64,000 nucleotides of DNA from an uncultured Bacteroidota bacterium (GCA_902613595.1 CACMHY010000003.1:62001-126000); one strand, 5' to 3'; shown: positions 35,806 through 45,410, counted from the stretch's first letter. Made by a program: numbers and translations. Notes: generated by a model not told the origin, from the letters alone.

Positions 35806-36731
35806 TTTTTTCCTTTTGGTTCTCTCTTAAATCTTGTCAAAGTAGCATTTAATTCAAATCCCAGAAGCAAAATATTTGAATTTATCCATATATATAAAAG
35901 AAAAATTAATAATGCTCCTATTGATCCATAAAGTTGATTATAGTTGGAAAAGTTTTCAATATAAATACCAAAACAATATGTCGTAAGGAAAAATAATAAC
36001 GTTGTCATTAAAGATCCAGGTGTAAAAAACTGATTTTTTCTTCCTTCAATTGTTCCAAAATAGTATAAGATATTTATAGTTAAGTAGATAAATAATCCAA
36101 AAAAAGTAATTTGACTAATACGAGTCCATCTAATTTCGGAGGCAATCAGAGAGTCTAGGTTATTAAGTATATAAAATTCAAAATAAAAAAAGATGATTAC
36201 AGTAATCAATAAAAGAAATGCTAGAAGAACACTTACAGCAATAGATAAAAAATACTGTCGGAAAAAACTCCTAGAAAAATTGACATGATATGATACTTCA
36301 AAACTTCCAAAAATTGCTGAAATACCATTAGCTGATAAAAAGATTGATAGTAAAAAAACAGACGAAAGTAATCCTCCTCTGGGTTTTGTTCTTATGTCTT
36401 CAAATATATCTGCAAAGAAAGTTTGAGTTTCGGGCGGAAGAAATAATTCTATGTAATTCAAAAAAGTTTGATCAAAATTTTCGATATTAATGAATGGGAT
36501 TAGATCAATAAATGGTATTAGATTGAGAATAAATAATATAAATGGAAATAAAGCCATGAAAAAGCTAAATGAAATACTTCCAGCTCTATAAGTTAAAGCA
36601 CCCTTTACAATACCAATGATATACATTTCTAGAAGATCATAAAGTGAAAAACCATAAAAGCCTGGTGGCTTTATAACCTTTAAGAATTGTTTGATAGGTT
36701 TTAAAAGCTGAAACTTCATAAATCTCATCAA
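35802..36731 (-). CDS. YihY/virulence factor BrkB family membrane protein
   Basis: A 309-residue protein with about six membrane helices. The family signature is seen in YRAGSISFSFFMALFPFILF near the N-terminus and in YGSIGALLIFLLYIWINSNILLLGFELNA near the C-terminus. The function in bacteria is not settled, and the old RNase BN assignment was withdrawn. It is cotranscribed with priA (four-base overlap). Three in-frame Met codons lie at the start; the first is used here. Confidence 0.9.
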   Translation of the reverse strand: MMRFMKFQLLKPIKQFLKVIKPPGFYGFSLYDLLEMYIIGIVKGALTYRAGSISFSFFMALFPFILFILNLIPFIDLIPFINIENFDQTFLNYIELFLPPETQTFFADIFEDIRTKPRGGLLSSVFLLSIFLSANGISAIFGSFEVSYHVNFSRSFFRQYFLSIAVSVLLAFLLLITVIIFFYFEFYILNNLDSLIASEIRWTRISQITFFGLFIYLTINILYYFGTIEGRKNQFFTPGSLMTTLLFFLTTYCFGIYIENFSNYNQLYGSIGALLIFLLYIWINSNILLLGFELNATLTRFKREPKGKN

Positions 36732-36752
36732 TTAATTTTCAAGTAAATTATA

Positions 36753-36779
36753 CAAATATATGAGGGTAAACTAGAACAA
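36753..36779 (-). promoter_or_regulatory. Promoter for yihY-priA
   Basis: On the minus strand TTG (36779-36777) precedes TATATTTG (36760-36753) by 16 bases. The -7 element is a perfect TAnnTTTG match; the spacing is slightly short. It is 22 bases upstream of the yihY start. Confidence 0.4.
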
Positions 36780-36789
36780 AATATAAAAG

Positions 36790-36819
36790 CTGGAAAAATC
36801 AAAAGCATTCGTAGATTTG
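36790..36819 (+). promoter_or_regulatory. Promoter for rlmH with almost no leader
   Basis: CTG (36790-36792), a 19-base spacer and TAGATTTG (36812-36819, perfect TAnnTTTG). The rlmH ATG begins five bases after the -7 element, which predicts a leaderless or near-leaderless transcript. Confidence 0.45.
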
Positions 36820-36823
36820 TGTA

Positions 36824-37297
36824 ATGGAAATTCAATTATTATTTTTTGGTAAAACAAAAAAAAACTATTTGTTAGATGAATTAGAAGCTTATAAAAAAAA
36901 AATACAACGATTTATTAAATTTTCCTTTGTTTGCATTTATGAAACACAAAACAACAAAAAAAACAATATAAAATTCTTAAAAGAAGAACAATACAAAAAA
37001 ATATTAAAAAGAGTCTCATCTGATGACATTGTAGTACTATTGGATGAAAAAGGTAAATTATTAAATTCAATTGATTTTGCCAGTGAAATCATGAACTTAA
37101 TGAATAAAAGTAAAAAAAGGATCCTCTTCATTTCCGGTGGGGCATACGGTCTTTCGACAAAATTTTATGATAAATTTCCAATTAAAATTTCTCTTTCTCC
37201 AATGACATTTTCACATCAAATGGTTCGATTAATTTTTTGCGAGCAACTATATAGAGCATTTACAATAATAAATAATCACCCATATCACAATAATTAA
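36824..37297 (+). CDS. rlmH: 23S rRNA (pseudouridine(1915)-N(3))-methyltransferase
   Basis: A 157-residue SPOUT methyltransferase. The trefoil-knot signature is present: VVLLDEKGKLLNSIDFA, ILFISGGAYGLS and the C-terminal MTFSHQMVRLIFCEQLYRAF followed by NNHPYHN. It methylates pseudouridine 1915 in helix 69 of 23S rRNA. The next gene, rdgB, starts two bases after its stop region, so the two form an operon. Confidence 0.97.
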   Translation: MEIQLLFFGKTKKNYLLDELEAYKKKIQRFIKFSFVCIYETQNNKKNNIKFLKEEQYKKILKRVSSDDIVVLLDEKGKLLNSIDFASEIMNLMNKSKKRILFISGGAYGLSTKFYDKFPIKISLSPMTFSHQMVRLIFCEQLYRAFTIINNHPYHNN

Positions 37298-37298
37298 A

Positions 37299-37874
37299 AT
37301 GCAAATAATCTTTGCTACTCATAATCAGAACAAAGTAATTGAGCTAAGAAGAATAGTTCCAAAATCAATTAAAATATGGAGTCTAAACGATATCAATTAC
37401 CATGATACTATCGAAGAAACTGGCAAGACCTTAGAAGAAAATGCTAAAATAAAATCTGACTTCATTAGAAAAAAATTTGGTTTAAATTGTTTTTCTGATG
37501 ATTCTGGATTGGAAATTGATATTTTGGGAGGTGAACCTGGAGTAATGTCAGCAAGATATGCTGGACCATTAAAAAATAATAATGCAAACATTGAAAAAAT
37601 TTGGAAAAAGCTTAGAAATAGAAGAAATCCAAAAGCCTGTTTCAGATCGGTGTTTTATCTACATTTAAACAAAAATACTTATTGCTTTGAAGGTCGAATA
37701 GATGGAAAAATAATTTTTGAAAAGCGAGGAGAAAATGGTTTTGGCTATGATCCTATTTTCATTCCTGAAGGTTACGAAAAAACATTTGCTGAACTTGGAA
37801 ATGATATAAAAAATAAGATTAGTCATAGGGCAAAAGCAACATTTAAATTAATTGACTTTTTAGTCAATAGCTAA
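37299..37874 (+). CDS. rdgB: dITP/XTP pyrophosphatase (non-canonical purine NTP pyrophosphatase)
   Basis: A 191-residue Ham1/RdgB protein with the family motifs: IIFATHNQNKVIELRRI, CFSDDSGLEIDILGGEPG, VMSARYAG, GFGYDPIFIPEG and KNKISHRAKA. It removes inosine and xanthosine triphosphates from the nucleotide pool. It follows rlmH closely and precedes the regulatory-domain protein by 59 bases. Confidence 0.97.
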   Translation: MQIIFATHNQNKVIELRRIVPKSIKIWSLNDINYHDTIEETGKTLEENAKIKSDFIRKKFGLNCFSDDSGLEIDILGGEPGVMSARYAGPLKNNNANIEKIWKKLRNRRNPKACFRSVFYLHLNKNTYCFEGRIDGKIIFEKRGENGFGYDPIFIPEGYEKTFAELGNDIKNKISHRAKATFKLIDFLVNS

Positions 37875-37933
37875 TTGATATTAAATGCCCCAAAACACTA
37901 AACATTTAATGGATTTTTGTATAAATTTAACCC

Positions 37934-38686
37934 ATGAGGAAGTTTTGTGTTGCTGTTTTAATTTTTTTTTCGTCTAAAGGATTTTCACAACAGGAATTTA
38001 ATGCAATCGTTGAAAATGAAACTACTGGATTACCTATGTCTAGCGTGCATGTTCTAAATTTAACTAAAGTTATTGGTGCTATTACAAATCAAAAAGGAAA
38101 ATTTGAGATTCCAGCGGAAGTAAGTGATACTTTATATTTTTCTTACCTTGGATTTAAACCATTGAAAATTGCAGTGACAAATGACATGCTTAAATTCGGG
38201 AATTTTAAATTTGTGATGACTGAACTAGCCTTTGCACTAGAAGAGGTAGAAGTTCGCCCATATCAACTTACAGGTTATTTGGATATTGATGTAAAAAACA
38301 CTCCCATAAACACTGCACAACGTTATAGTATTTCTGGGCTGCCTAATTTAGGATATGAATCTGGCAGCGGAAAATTAGGGAACTTTTCAAAAGCTATTGG
38401 AAACTTATTTAACCCAATAGATTATTTGAATAGTATGTTTGGAAAAAATGCAGTGCAAATGAAGAAATTAAAACTTATGAGGGAGGATAACGAAATCAAA
38501 AATCTTTTAATATCAAAATTTGATCGACAAGTGCTTATACAGCTCCTTAGAATAAAGAGAGTTGATATAGATGAAATTCTTCGTAATTGTAATTACTCTG
38601 ATACCTTTATGAATGAGGCTAATGATCTACAAATTTTAGAAGCCATCTCTAGATGTTATGAAGAGTATAGAATTTTAAACCTCTAG
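37934..38686 (+). CDS. Carboxypeptidase-like regulatory domain protein, exported
   Basis: A 250-residue exported protein (signal peptide ending near KGFSQQ). Residues about 20-100 form a carboxypeptidase regulatory-like/TonB-plug-like beta-sandwich: IVENETTGLPMSSVHVLN, TNQKGKFEIPAEVSDTLYFS and YLGFKPLKI. The C-terminal half (IGNLFNPIDYLNSMFGK, KFDRQVLIQLLRIKRVD) is helical and recurs in Flavobacteriia next to purB or rdgB. The function is unknown. Confidence 0.82.
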   Translation: MRKFCVAVLIFFSSKGFSQQEFNAIVENETTGLPMSSVHVLNLTKVIGAITNQKGKFEIPAEVSDTLYFSYLGFKPLKIAVTNDMLKFGNFKFVMTELAFALEEVEVRPYQLTGYLDIDVKNTPINTAQRYSISGLPNLGYESGSGKLGNFSKAIGNLFNPIDYLNSMFGKNAVQMKKLKLMREDNEIKNLLISKFDRQVLIQLLRIKRVDIDEILRNCNYSDTFMNEANDLQILEAISRCYEEYRILNL

Positions 38687-38785
38687 AAATACCTTTTAAA
38701 TAATCAAAGTTTTATTCACTAAAATATTTACATTAAATTGAATTTTCATTTTATTGAATTAAACCTACATATTTTAAGTACCAAG

Positions 38786-38819
38786 TTGTCCCGGAAAGCT
38801 TTTTTTCATTGTATCTTTA
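38786..38819 (+). promoter_or_regulatory. Candidate promoter for purB
   Basis: TTG (38786-38788), a 23-base spacer and TATCTTTA (38812-38819, seven of eight bases of TAnnTTTG). It would start transcription about ten bases before the purB ATG. The spacing is at the long end of the known range. Confidence 0.35.
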
Positions 38820-38835
38820 TAGAAAATAATTGCCG

Positions 38836-40185
38836 ATGTCGTTAACTGAACTCAATGCTATTTCGCCTATTGATGGTAGATATCGTTCAAAAACAAAAAT
38901 CTTTTCAGCTTTTTTTTCAGAAGAAGCATTAATAAAATATCGCTTAGAAGTAGAAATTGAATACTTTATTGCTCTTTGTGAATTACCCTTACCAGAATTA
39001 TCTAGCTTTGACTCAAGTGTTTTTGAAAAACTCAGAAACTTATACAAAAATTTTTCAACTGACTATGCAATTCAAATAAAAGAGATTGAAAAAATCACAA
39101 ATCATGATGTAAAAGCACTTGAATATTTTATTAAAAATCAATTTGAGAAATTAGGTCTCAATAAATACAAGGAATTCATTCATTTTGGATTGACATCTCA
39201 GGACATAAATAATACCGCTATCCCACTTTCAGTAAAAAATGGTGTTGAGAAGGTTTATCTTCCAATGTTAGAAAAAATTCTTATCCAACTGAAATCCTTA
39301 GTAAAAACATTTAAAGAGATACCAATTCTATCAAGAACACACGGGCAGCCAGCCTCACCTACTTTACTTGGGAAAGAAATTCAAGTTTTTGTTAGTCGCA
39401 TTGAGGAGCAAAAAATAATGCTTTGCGAGGTTCCCTATGGAGCTAAGTTTTCAGGAGCTACTGGAAATTTCAATGCCCATCATGTTGCATACCCTAAGGT
39501 TGATTGGAAAATTTTTGGTGAAGAATTTGTCGAAACAAAACTTGGACTAAAATATTCTTATCCTACAACTCAAATTGAGTATTATGACTCATTTGCAGCT
39601 TTGTGTGATTCAATTAAGAGAATCAATAATATAATTATAGATTTGAATAGAGATATGTGGCAATACATATCAATGGATTACTTCAAACAAAAAATTAAAC
39701 AAGGTGAAATTGGTTCTTCCGCAATGCCCCACAAAATTAATCCTATAGATTTTGAGAATTCAGAGGGTAATCTTGGGATTGCAAATGCTGTATTAGAGTT
39801 TTTATCATCCAAATTGCCCATTTCTAGATTACAAAGAGATTTATCAGATAGTACCGTTTTAAGGAATATAGGTGTCCCATTTAGCCATACTCTTATTGGA
39901 TTAACTTCCACTTTAACTGGATTAAAAAAATTAGTAGTAAATAGATCCAAAATAAATGAAGACTTAAACCAAAATTGGATAGTTGTTGCCGAAGCAATTC
40001 AAACAATACTAAGAAAAGAAGGATTTAGAAATCCATATGAGGCTTTGAAAGACTTAACGCGCTCAAATTCAAGAGTAGATGAGAAGCAAATTCAAAAGTT
40101 TATAGAAGGATTAAAAATTGATGAGCAAATTAAATCAAAACTAATGTCAATAACTCCTTTTAATTACACTGGTATTAAACTTTAA
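38836..40185 (+). CDS. purB: Adenylosuccinate lyase
   Basis: A 449-residue enzyme of the fumarase/aspartase superfamily, starting MSLTELNAISPIDGRYR; the ATG at 38836 is preferred over the TTG two codons earlier. Motifs include THGQPASPTLLGKEI, FGLTSQDINNTA with active-site His/Thr/Ser region, and the flexible signature loop GSSAMPHKINPIDFENSEGN. It catalyses two steps of purine synthesis, forming AICAR and AMP. Another purine gene, purL, lies at 57748 on the same strand. Confidence 0.97.
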   Translation: MSLTELNAISPIDGRYRSKTKIFSAFFSEEALIKYRLEVEIEYFIALCELPLPELSSFDSSVFEKLRNLYKNFSTDYAIQIKEIEKITNHDVKALEYFIKNQFEKLGLNKYKEFIHFGLTSQDINNTAIPLSVKNGVEKVYLPMLEKILIQLKSLVKTFKEIPILSRTHGQPASPTLLGKEIQVFVSRIEEQKIMLCEVPYGAKFSGATGNFNAHHVAYPKVDWKIFGEEFVETKLGLKYSYPTTQIEYYDSFAALCDSIKRINNIIIDLNRDMWQYISMDYFKQKIKQGEIGSSAMPHKINPIDFENSEGNLGIANAVLEFLSSKLPISRLQRDLSDSTVLRNIGVPFSHTLIGLTSTLTGLKKLVVNRSKINEDLNQNWIVVAEAIQTILRKEGFRNPYEALKDLTRSNSRVDEKQIQKFIEGLKIDEQIKSKLMSITPFNYTGIKL

Positions 40186-40270
40186 CTATTTTGTTGCAAA
40201 AAAGAAACTTCAAGATTAAGAAAATACTCTAATATTAATATTTAATATTTATTTTTAAATAATTTAAGAG

Positions 40271-41770
40271 ATGTATCACAACATAGCAAATATAAAACTT
40301 TACCTATTTCTTATTCTTATACTTCCGATTGTTCATTGTTCTAAGGATTTAACAACAGACGCTAATAATGAATTTGATAGGAATTTTGATACAGACGACT
40401 TAACAATTAATCTTGAAGGGGATTTGCAAATCAGTGATTTTGTGTGGAAAGGCTTAAACGAATTTTATTATTGGCAGGATCAAGTTTCAGAGCTTTCCGA
40501 TGAAAAGCTAATTGATGAAAAAGAGTATGCAGACTACATAAAAAATAATTCAAATCCGGATCTATTTTTTGAATCATTAAAACATTCTGATGACAGATTT
40601 AGTTGGATACAAAACAATTATGTAGAATTGGAAAATAATTTACAGGGAGTTTTTGCGACAAATGGTGTTGAATTTGGTCTATTATATGCATGTGAAAACT
40701 GCAACGAGGTTCTAGGCTATGTAAAATATATATATAAGGGTTCTAATGCAGATGGAAAAAATATAAAGCGAGGTGATTTCTTTAATGGTGTAAATGGAAC
40801 CATTTTAAATGATAGTAATTATATATCATTGTTATTTGGAGAAAATCTTAATTACTCACTTAATATGGCAACGATCGAAAATGGAAAAGTAATCTCAAAT
40901 GGTGTTAATGTTGAACTAACAAAAGAGGAAAATTTTGAAACAAATCCTATTCACATAAGTAAAACCTTTGATATTCAAAATGGAGACCAAGTAGGTTATT
41001 TGATGTACAACCAATTTGTTGCAAATAAAAGTGTGAATTTAAATGATGTTTTTGCGGAATTCAAAAATAAAAATATAAATAATCTAATTGTTGATTTAAG
41101 ATACAATGGTGGAGGTTCGGTTAAAAATTGTGTTGAATTAGCGAGTATGATTACTGGTCAATTTGAATCTGGTGTTTTTGCTCAGGAACAATGGAACAAC
41201 AAGCTAATTTCTTATCTAGAGAAACGTTTTGGTTCTGAATCATTGATTAATCGTTTTGTAGATACATTAAGTAACGGGAGCCCAATAAACTCCCTAAAAT
41301 TAGATCAAGTGTATGTGATAACTTCCTCCGAGTCTGCATCCGCTAGCGAACTTTTAATAAATGGTCTTTCCTCCTACATCGAAGTAATACAAATAGGCGA
41401 GCCTACTGTTGGAAAAAATGTTGGTTCCATTACAGTTTACGATTATATAGATAATGAAAAAACCAAAAATCCTGATCATACTTATGCCATGCAACCTATA
41501 GTTCTGAAAATGGCTAATAGTGATGGATACGCGGACTATACAGAAGGGCTACAACCAGATAGACTGATTGAAGAAGACATTACCAACCTTGGAGTATTGG
41601 GGAATATTGGTGAACCTCTTTTAAACTCTACACTAAATCTAATTTCTGGAACAAAAAAGGAGGTACTCATCAATCCAAAATTAAATAAAAAGTTTTTGAT
41701 TATTGATCCACTTATGTTAGAAAGGCAAAAAATGATAATTGAAAAAAATATTAATTACCTTCTACGATAA
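40271..41770 (+). CDS. S41 family (C-terminal processing) peptidase lipoprotein
   Basis: A 499-residue lipoprotein (lipobox LPIVHCSKD, Cys23). The N-terminal part includes the usual FYYW-type segment (VWKGLNEFYYWQDQVSEL), followed by a degenerate PDZ-like region (IKRGDFFNGVNGTIL) and the S41 catalytic core: NLIVDLRYNGGGSVKN, TSSESASASELLING with the catalytic Ser, and GEPTVGKNVGS with the catalytic Lys. It probably trims proteins in the envelope. Its last 20 bases overlap the convergent DUF6580 gene. Confidence 0.93.
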   Translation: MYHNIANIKLYLFLILILPIVHCSKDLTTDANNEFDRNFDTDDLTINLEGDLQISDFVWKGLNEFYYWQDQVSELSDEKLIDEKEYADYIKNNSNPDLFFESLKHSDDRFSWIQNNYVELENNLQGVFATNGVEFGLLYACENCNEVLGYVKYIYKGSNADGKNIKRGDFFNGVNGTILNDSNYISLLFGENLNYSLNMATIENGKVISNGVNVELTKEENFETNPIHISKTFDIQNGDQVGYLMYNQFVANKSVNLNDVFAEFKNKNINNLIVDLRYNGGGSVKNCVELASMITGQFESGVFAQEQWNNKLISYLEKRFGSESLINRFVDTLSNGSPINSLKLDQVYVITSSESASASELLINGLSSYIEVIQIGEPTVGKNVGSITVYDYIDNEKTKNPDHTYAMQPIVLKMANSDGYADYTEGLQPDRLIEEDITNLGVLGNIGEPLLNSTLNLISGTKKEVLINPKLNKKFLIIDPLMLERQKMIIEKNINYLLR

Positions 41771-42260
41771 TAAAGTTTGGCTGACTTAATTTCTTTACTG
41801 ATATATCCAGAATAGAACTATAAAATAAATCTCCTGCTAAAGAATTGATAAAAAAGGGTATTGCTAAAGTAAAACATGTCAACAAACCTGAAAAAGTTAG
41901 AGGATAATGAAAAAACCATACACCAAGATTACTGACTATAAAAAAACTAAATGAGGCTAATAAAATTGATGTGAAAGTAAGTTTTTTAAACTTTATACCA
42001 ATATAACTATTGATAACAAAACACCCATATATTACAGGCATAAGAGAATGAAGCCCAAGGTAAATGTCAGTTATAAGCATACAAGCTAAAGGGAAAAGAA
42101 TTGCAAACCTCTTATTTTGAAAATGAAATCCTGAAAAAAGAGCGATACTAGTTATAGGAGCAAAGTTTGGTGGATGGGGTAAAAGTCTAGTTAGTATTGC
42201 GAGAATTAACAAACCTAAAACCATTTTTATTTTCAATTTATCAAACTCCATAAACTTCAA
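41751..42260 (-). CDS. DUF6580 family membrane protein
   Basis: A 169-residue hydrophobic protein with about five helices. The start (LLPHPPNFAPITSIALFSGFHF) followed by ILFPLACMLITDIYLGLH and PFFINSLAGDLFYSSIL is the pattern of DUF6580, a putative ECF-transporter-like substrate-binding membrane family. A vitamin or cofactor substrate is possible but unproven. It lies 26 bases downstream of carB's start side on the same strand (carB stop 42287) and overlaps the S41 gene at its 3' end. Confidence 0.8.
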   Translation of the reverse strand: MKFMEFDKLKIKMVLGLLILAILTRLLPHPPNFAPITSIALFSGFHFQNKRFAILFPLACMLITDIYLGLHSLMPVIYGCFVINSYIGIKFKKLTFTSILLASFSFFIVSNLGVWFFHYPLTFSGLLTCFTLAIPFFINSLAGDLFYSSILDISVKKLSQPNFIIVEGN

Positions 42261-42286
42261 GTTTGGAAAAACTCAGTAAATTTTGA

Positions 42287-45136
42287 TCATTTAGTTAAGT
42301 ACATTTTTCTTCGAGAGTAAAGGTCATAGAATTCATCTTCTTTCAGACTGTCAATGAATAAGATACTCTCTCCAGTACTCTTCATTTCAGGCCCTAATTG
42401 CTTATTTACATTTGGGAATTTATTGAAAGAGAATACTGGTTGTTTAATAGCGTACCCTTTGAGCTTAGGTTTAAAATTAAAATCAGTTAGTTTATTTTTT
42501 CCAAGCATTATTTTTGTGGCAAAATTCACATACGGTTCTTTATAAGCCTTTGCTATAAAAGGAACTGTTCTAGAGGCTCTAGGATTAGCTTCAATAACAT
42601 AAACTTTATCATCTTTAACCGCATACTGAATATTAATAAGTCCAATTGTATTTAACGCTAAAGCAATCTTTTGGGTATGGTCCTTAATCTGCTGAACTAC
42701 ATATTCACCAAGATTGAAGACTGGTAAAGTTGCATTTGAGTCGCCCGAATGAATTCCGCAGGGTTCAATATGCTCCATTATCCCAATTATTTGAACATTA
42801 TTTCCATCACATATAGCATCGGCTTCACATTCAATAGCACCGTCAAGATAATGATCAAGAAGTAACTTATTATTAGGTATTTTTTGAAGCAAATCAACAA
42901 CATGAGCTTCTAAGTCTTGTTTGTTAATGACTATTTTCATTCCTTGGCCACCTAAAACATAAGAAGGTCTTACTAATATTGGGAAATCTAATTTTTCAGC
43001 AAGCTGCAGTGCTTGATCAGCAGTCTGTGCAACTCCAAACTCAGGATATGGGATATTATTGTCTTTTAATAGTGTTGAAAAACTCCCCCTATCTTCAGCT
43101 AAATCAAGAGATTTGAAACTTGTACCAATTATTTTTACTCCATATCGGTCAAGCTTTTCAGCTAATTTTAATGCCGTTTGACCGCCTAATTGGACTATAA
43201 CTCCCTCTGGATTTTCATGCTGAATGATATCGTAAATGTGTTCCCAGAAAACTGGTTCAAAATATAATTTGTCCGCAGTGTCAAAGTCAGTTGAAACTGT
43301 TTCAGGATTGCAATTTATCATGATTGTTTCAAAATCACACTCGCTAGCAGCTAAAACTCCGTGAACACAACAATAATCAAACTCAATACCCTGTCCTATT
43401 CGATTTGGTCCAGATCCTAACACTACAATTTTCTTTCTATTTGAAACCTTGCTCTCATTCTCACTTAAGGCACTTTTTCCTTTATATTTTACCTTAGCCT
43501 CAAAAGTTGAATAATAATAAGGTGTCTTAGCCGAAAATTCTGCAGCACAAGTGTCAACAAGCTTATAAACTCTTTGTATACCACATTTTATTCTTTTATC
43601 ATAAACTTCACTTTCCAAACATTGTAGCATGTGTGCAACCTGACGATCAGCAAAACCTTTTTGTTTAGCCTCTAAAAGCAATGCATCGTCAATTGTGGTA
43701 ATATTGAACTTAGAAATTTGCTGCTCAAGAATATATAACTCTTCGTATTGCTTAAGGAACCACATATCAATTTTTGTGATTTCATGAATTCTTGAAAGGG
43801 GGATGCCGATTTGAATGGCATCATAAATTACAAAAACTCTATCCCAGCTTGCATTAGTTAGTTTACTTATAATTGTATCATAATCAGTATATCCTTTACC
43901 ATCTGCACCAAGACCATTTCTCTTAATTTCAAGCGATTGAGTTGCTTTGTGAAGTGCTTCTTGAAAGGATCTTCCTATACCCATTACCTCTCCAACAGAT
44001 TTCATCTGTAGTCCTAAAGTACGATCTGACCCTTCAAATTTATCAAAGTTCCATCTAGGTATTTTTACTATTACGTAATCCAATGTAGGCTCAAACAAAG
44101 CTGATGTAGATTTAGTAATTTGATTTTCAAGCTCATCTAGATTATATCCTATGGCAAGTTTAGCGGCAATTTTTGCAATAGGATATCCTGTTGCCTTTGA
44201 GGCCAATGCAGATGAACGAGAAACTCGTGGATTAATTTCTATAGCAATAATGTCCTCTTTTTCATCTGGACTTACAGCAAACTGAACATTACACCCTCCA
44301 GCAAAATCTCCAATACTACGCATCATGTGAATTGCCATGTCACGCATTTTTTGAAATGTTTTATCCGACAAAGTCATAGCCGGTGCAACAGTGATTGAAT
44401 CACCTGTATGAATCCCCATTGGATCCATATTTTCAATTGTGCATATGATTACAACATTATCATTTTTGTCTCTGAGTAATTCAAGTTCGTATTCTTTCCA
44501 TCCAATTAATGCTTTATCTATCATTACCTCGTGAATTGGAGAGATTTCTAGTCCTCGGGTTAGTAGTTCATCAAAATCTTCAGCTTTATGAACGAAAGAA
44601 GCCCCTGCTCCACCTAGTGTGTATGAAGCTCTTATTACGAGAGGGAAACCAAATTGCTGAGCAATTTCCTTGCCTTTTAGGTACGAATTTGCTGTCGCCT
44701 GAGGTGCCATTGCAACACCAATTTCCGTCATTAATTCTCTAAATTGTTCTCTATCCTCAGTTATCTGAATAGCATCAATATCAACTCCAATTATCTTTAC
44801 TTTAAAATCATCCCAAATTCCCTTATCCGCAGCTTCAATGCAAAGATTCAAAGCTGTTTGCCCTCCCATTGTTGGTAATACTGCATCGATATTGTGTTTT
44901 TTGAGTATTTCTATTATAGATTTTGTATTTAGTGGTTTGAGATAGACGTGATCTGCCATTGTCGGATCAGTCATAATAGTTGCTGGATTAGAATTAATTA
45001 GAATGGTCTCGATACCGTCCTCCCTCAAAGATCTTAAAGCTTGTGATCCTGAGTAATCAAATTCACATGCCTGTCCAATTATTATTGGGCCTGAACCAAT
45101 AACAAGAATGCTTTTAATTGAATTGACTCTTGGCAT
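42287..45136 (-). CDS. carB: Carbamoyl phosphate synthase large subunit, short form
   Basis: A 949-residue protein containing both ATP-grasp halves: SILVIGSGPIIIGQACEFDY at the start, FPLVIRASYTLGGAGASF in the first half, IVVLGSGPNRIGQGIEFDY near 570 and FPILVRPSYVLGGQGMKI in the second. It ends at FYDLYSRRKMYLTK, whereas the E. coli enzyme (1073 residues) continues with about 140 residues of the allosteric MGS-like domain. So the regulatory domain is absent, as I recall for other Flavobacteriia. It makes carbamoyl phosphate for pyrimidines and arginine. carA is not in the window. Confidence 0.96.
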   Translation of the reverse strand: MPRVNSIKSILVIGSGPIIIGQACEFDYSGSQALRSLREDGIETILINSNPATIMTDPTMADHVYLKPLNTKSIIEILKKHNIDAVLPTMGGQTALNLCIEAADKGIWDDFKVKIIGVDIDAIQITEDREQFRELMTEIGVAMAPQATANSYLKGKEIAQQFGFPLVIRASYTLGGAGASFVHKAEDFDELLTRGLEISPIHEVMIDKALIGWKEYELELLRDKNDNVVIICTIENMDPMGIHTGDSITVAPAMTLSDKTFQKMRDMAIHMMRSIGDFAGGCNVQFAVSPDEKEDIIAIEINPRVSRSSALASKATGYPIAKIAAKLAIGYNLDELENQITKSTSALFEPTLDYVIVKIPRWNFDKFEGSDRTLGLQMKSVGEVMGIGRSFQEALHKATQSLEIKRNGLGADGKGYTDYDTIISKLTNASWDRVFVIYDAIQIGIPLSRIHEITKIDMWFLKQYEELYILEQQISKFNITTIDDALLLEAKQKGFADRQVAHMLQCLESEVYDKRIKCGIQRVYKLVDTCAAEFSAKTPYYYSTFEAKVKYKGKSALSENESKVSNRKKIVVLGSGPNRIGQGIEFDYCCVHGVLAASECDFETIMINCNPETVSTDFDTADKLYFEPVFWEHIYDIIQHENPEGVIVQLGGQTALKLAEKLDRYGVKIIGTSFKSLDLAEDRGSFSTLLKDNNIPYPEFGVAQTADQALQLAEKLDFPILVRPSYVLGGQGMKIVINKQDLEAHVVDLLQKIPNNKLLLDHYLDGAIECEADAICDGNNVQIIGIMEHIEPCGIHSGDSNATLPVFNLGEYVVQQIKDHTQKIALALNTIGLINIQYAVKDDKVYVIEANPRASRTVPFIAKAYKEPYVNFATKIMLGKNKLTDFNFKPKLKGYAIKQPVFSFNKFPNVNKQLGPEMKSTGESILFIDSLKEDEFYDLYSRRKMYLTK

Positions 45137-45158
45137 TATTATGTAATAATTTAAGTAT

Positions 45159-45193
45159 AAAAAAAGGTGCTACTAATATAAAAGTAACACCTC
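45159..45193 (-). terminator. Rho-independent terminator of rpmH
   Basis: On the minus strand GGTGTTAC pairs with GTAGCACC (one G-T pair) around a ten-base AT loop, followed directly by a run of seven T. It lies 23 bases after the rpmH stop and just before the carB start at 45136, so carB probably has separate transcription or depends on read-through. Confidence 0.75.
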
Positions 45194-45215
45194 CAAGAAA
45201 ATTTTTTTTTATCAT

Positions 45216-45374
45216 TTATTTTTTATGTCTTGGTTCAGAGGAAACCGATAGCTTTTTCCTTCCCTTTGCACGTCTGGATGAGAGTACTTTTCTTCCGCTA
45301 GCGGAGGCCATTCTTTCTCTAAATCCGTGCTTATTTTTTCTCTTCCTCTTTGAGGGTTGAAATGTTCTTTTCAT
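45216..45374 (-). CDS. rpmH: 50S ribosomal protein L34
   Basis: A 52-residue, strongly basic protein: [20 protein letters not shown] then [20 protein letters not shown], ending [11 protein letters not shown]. This is the universal L34 core. It is too short for many ORF finders but unmistakable. It has its own promoter (45411-45440) and a terminator immediately downstream. The usual neighbours rnpA and dnaA are not adjacent. Confidence 0.98.
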   Translation of the reverse strand: MKRTFQPSKRKRKNKHGFRERMASASGRKVLSSRRAKGRKKLSVSSEPRHKK

Positions 45375-45410
45375 TTTATATTGACAAGGTTTTTAGGTCA
45401 TAAAAGAGCT

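Noticed and set aside
38687-38835. Purine riboswitch before purB
   Set aside because: No paired stems or conserved purine-aptamer core found in the leader; only a candidate promoter is seen.
45130-45360. 76-aa plus-strand ORF over rpmH
   Set aside because: It is antisense to the unmistakable L34 gene and its terminator.
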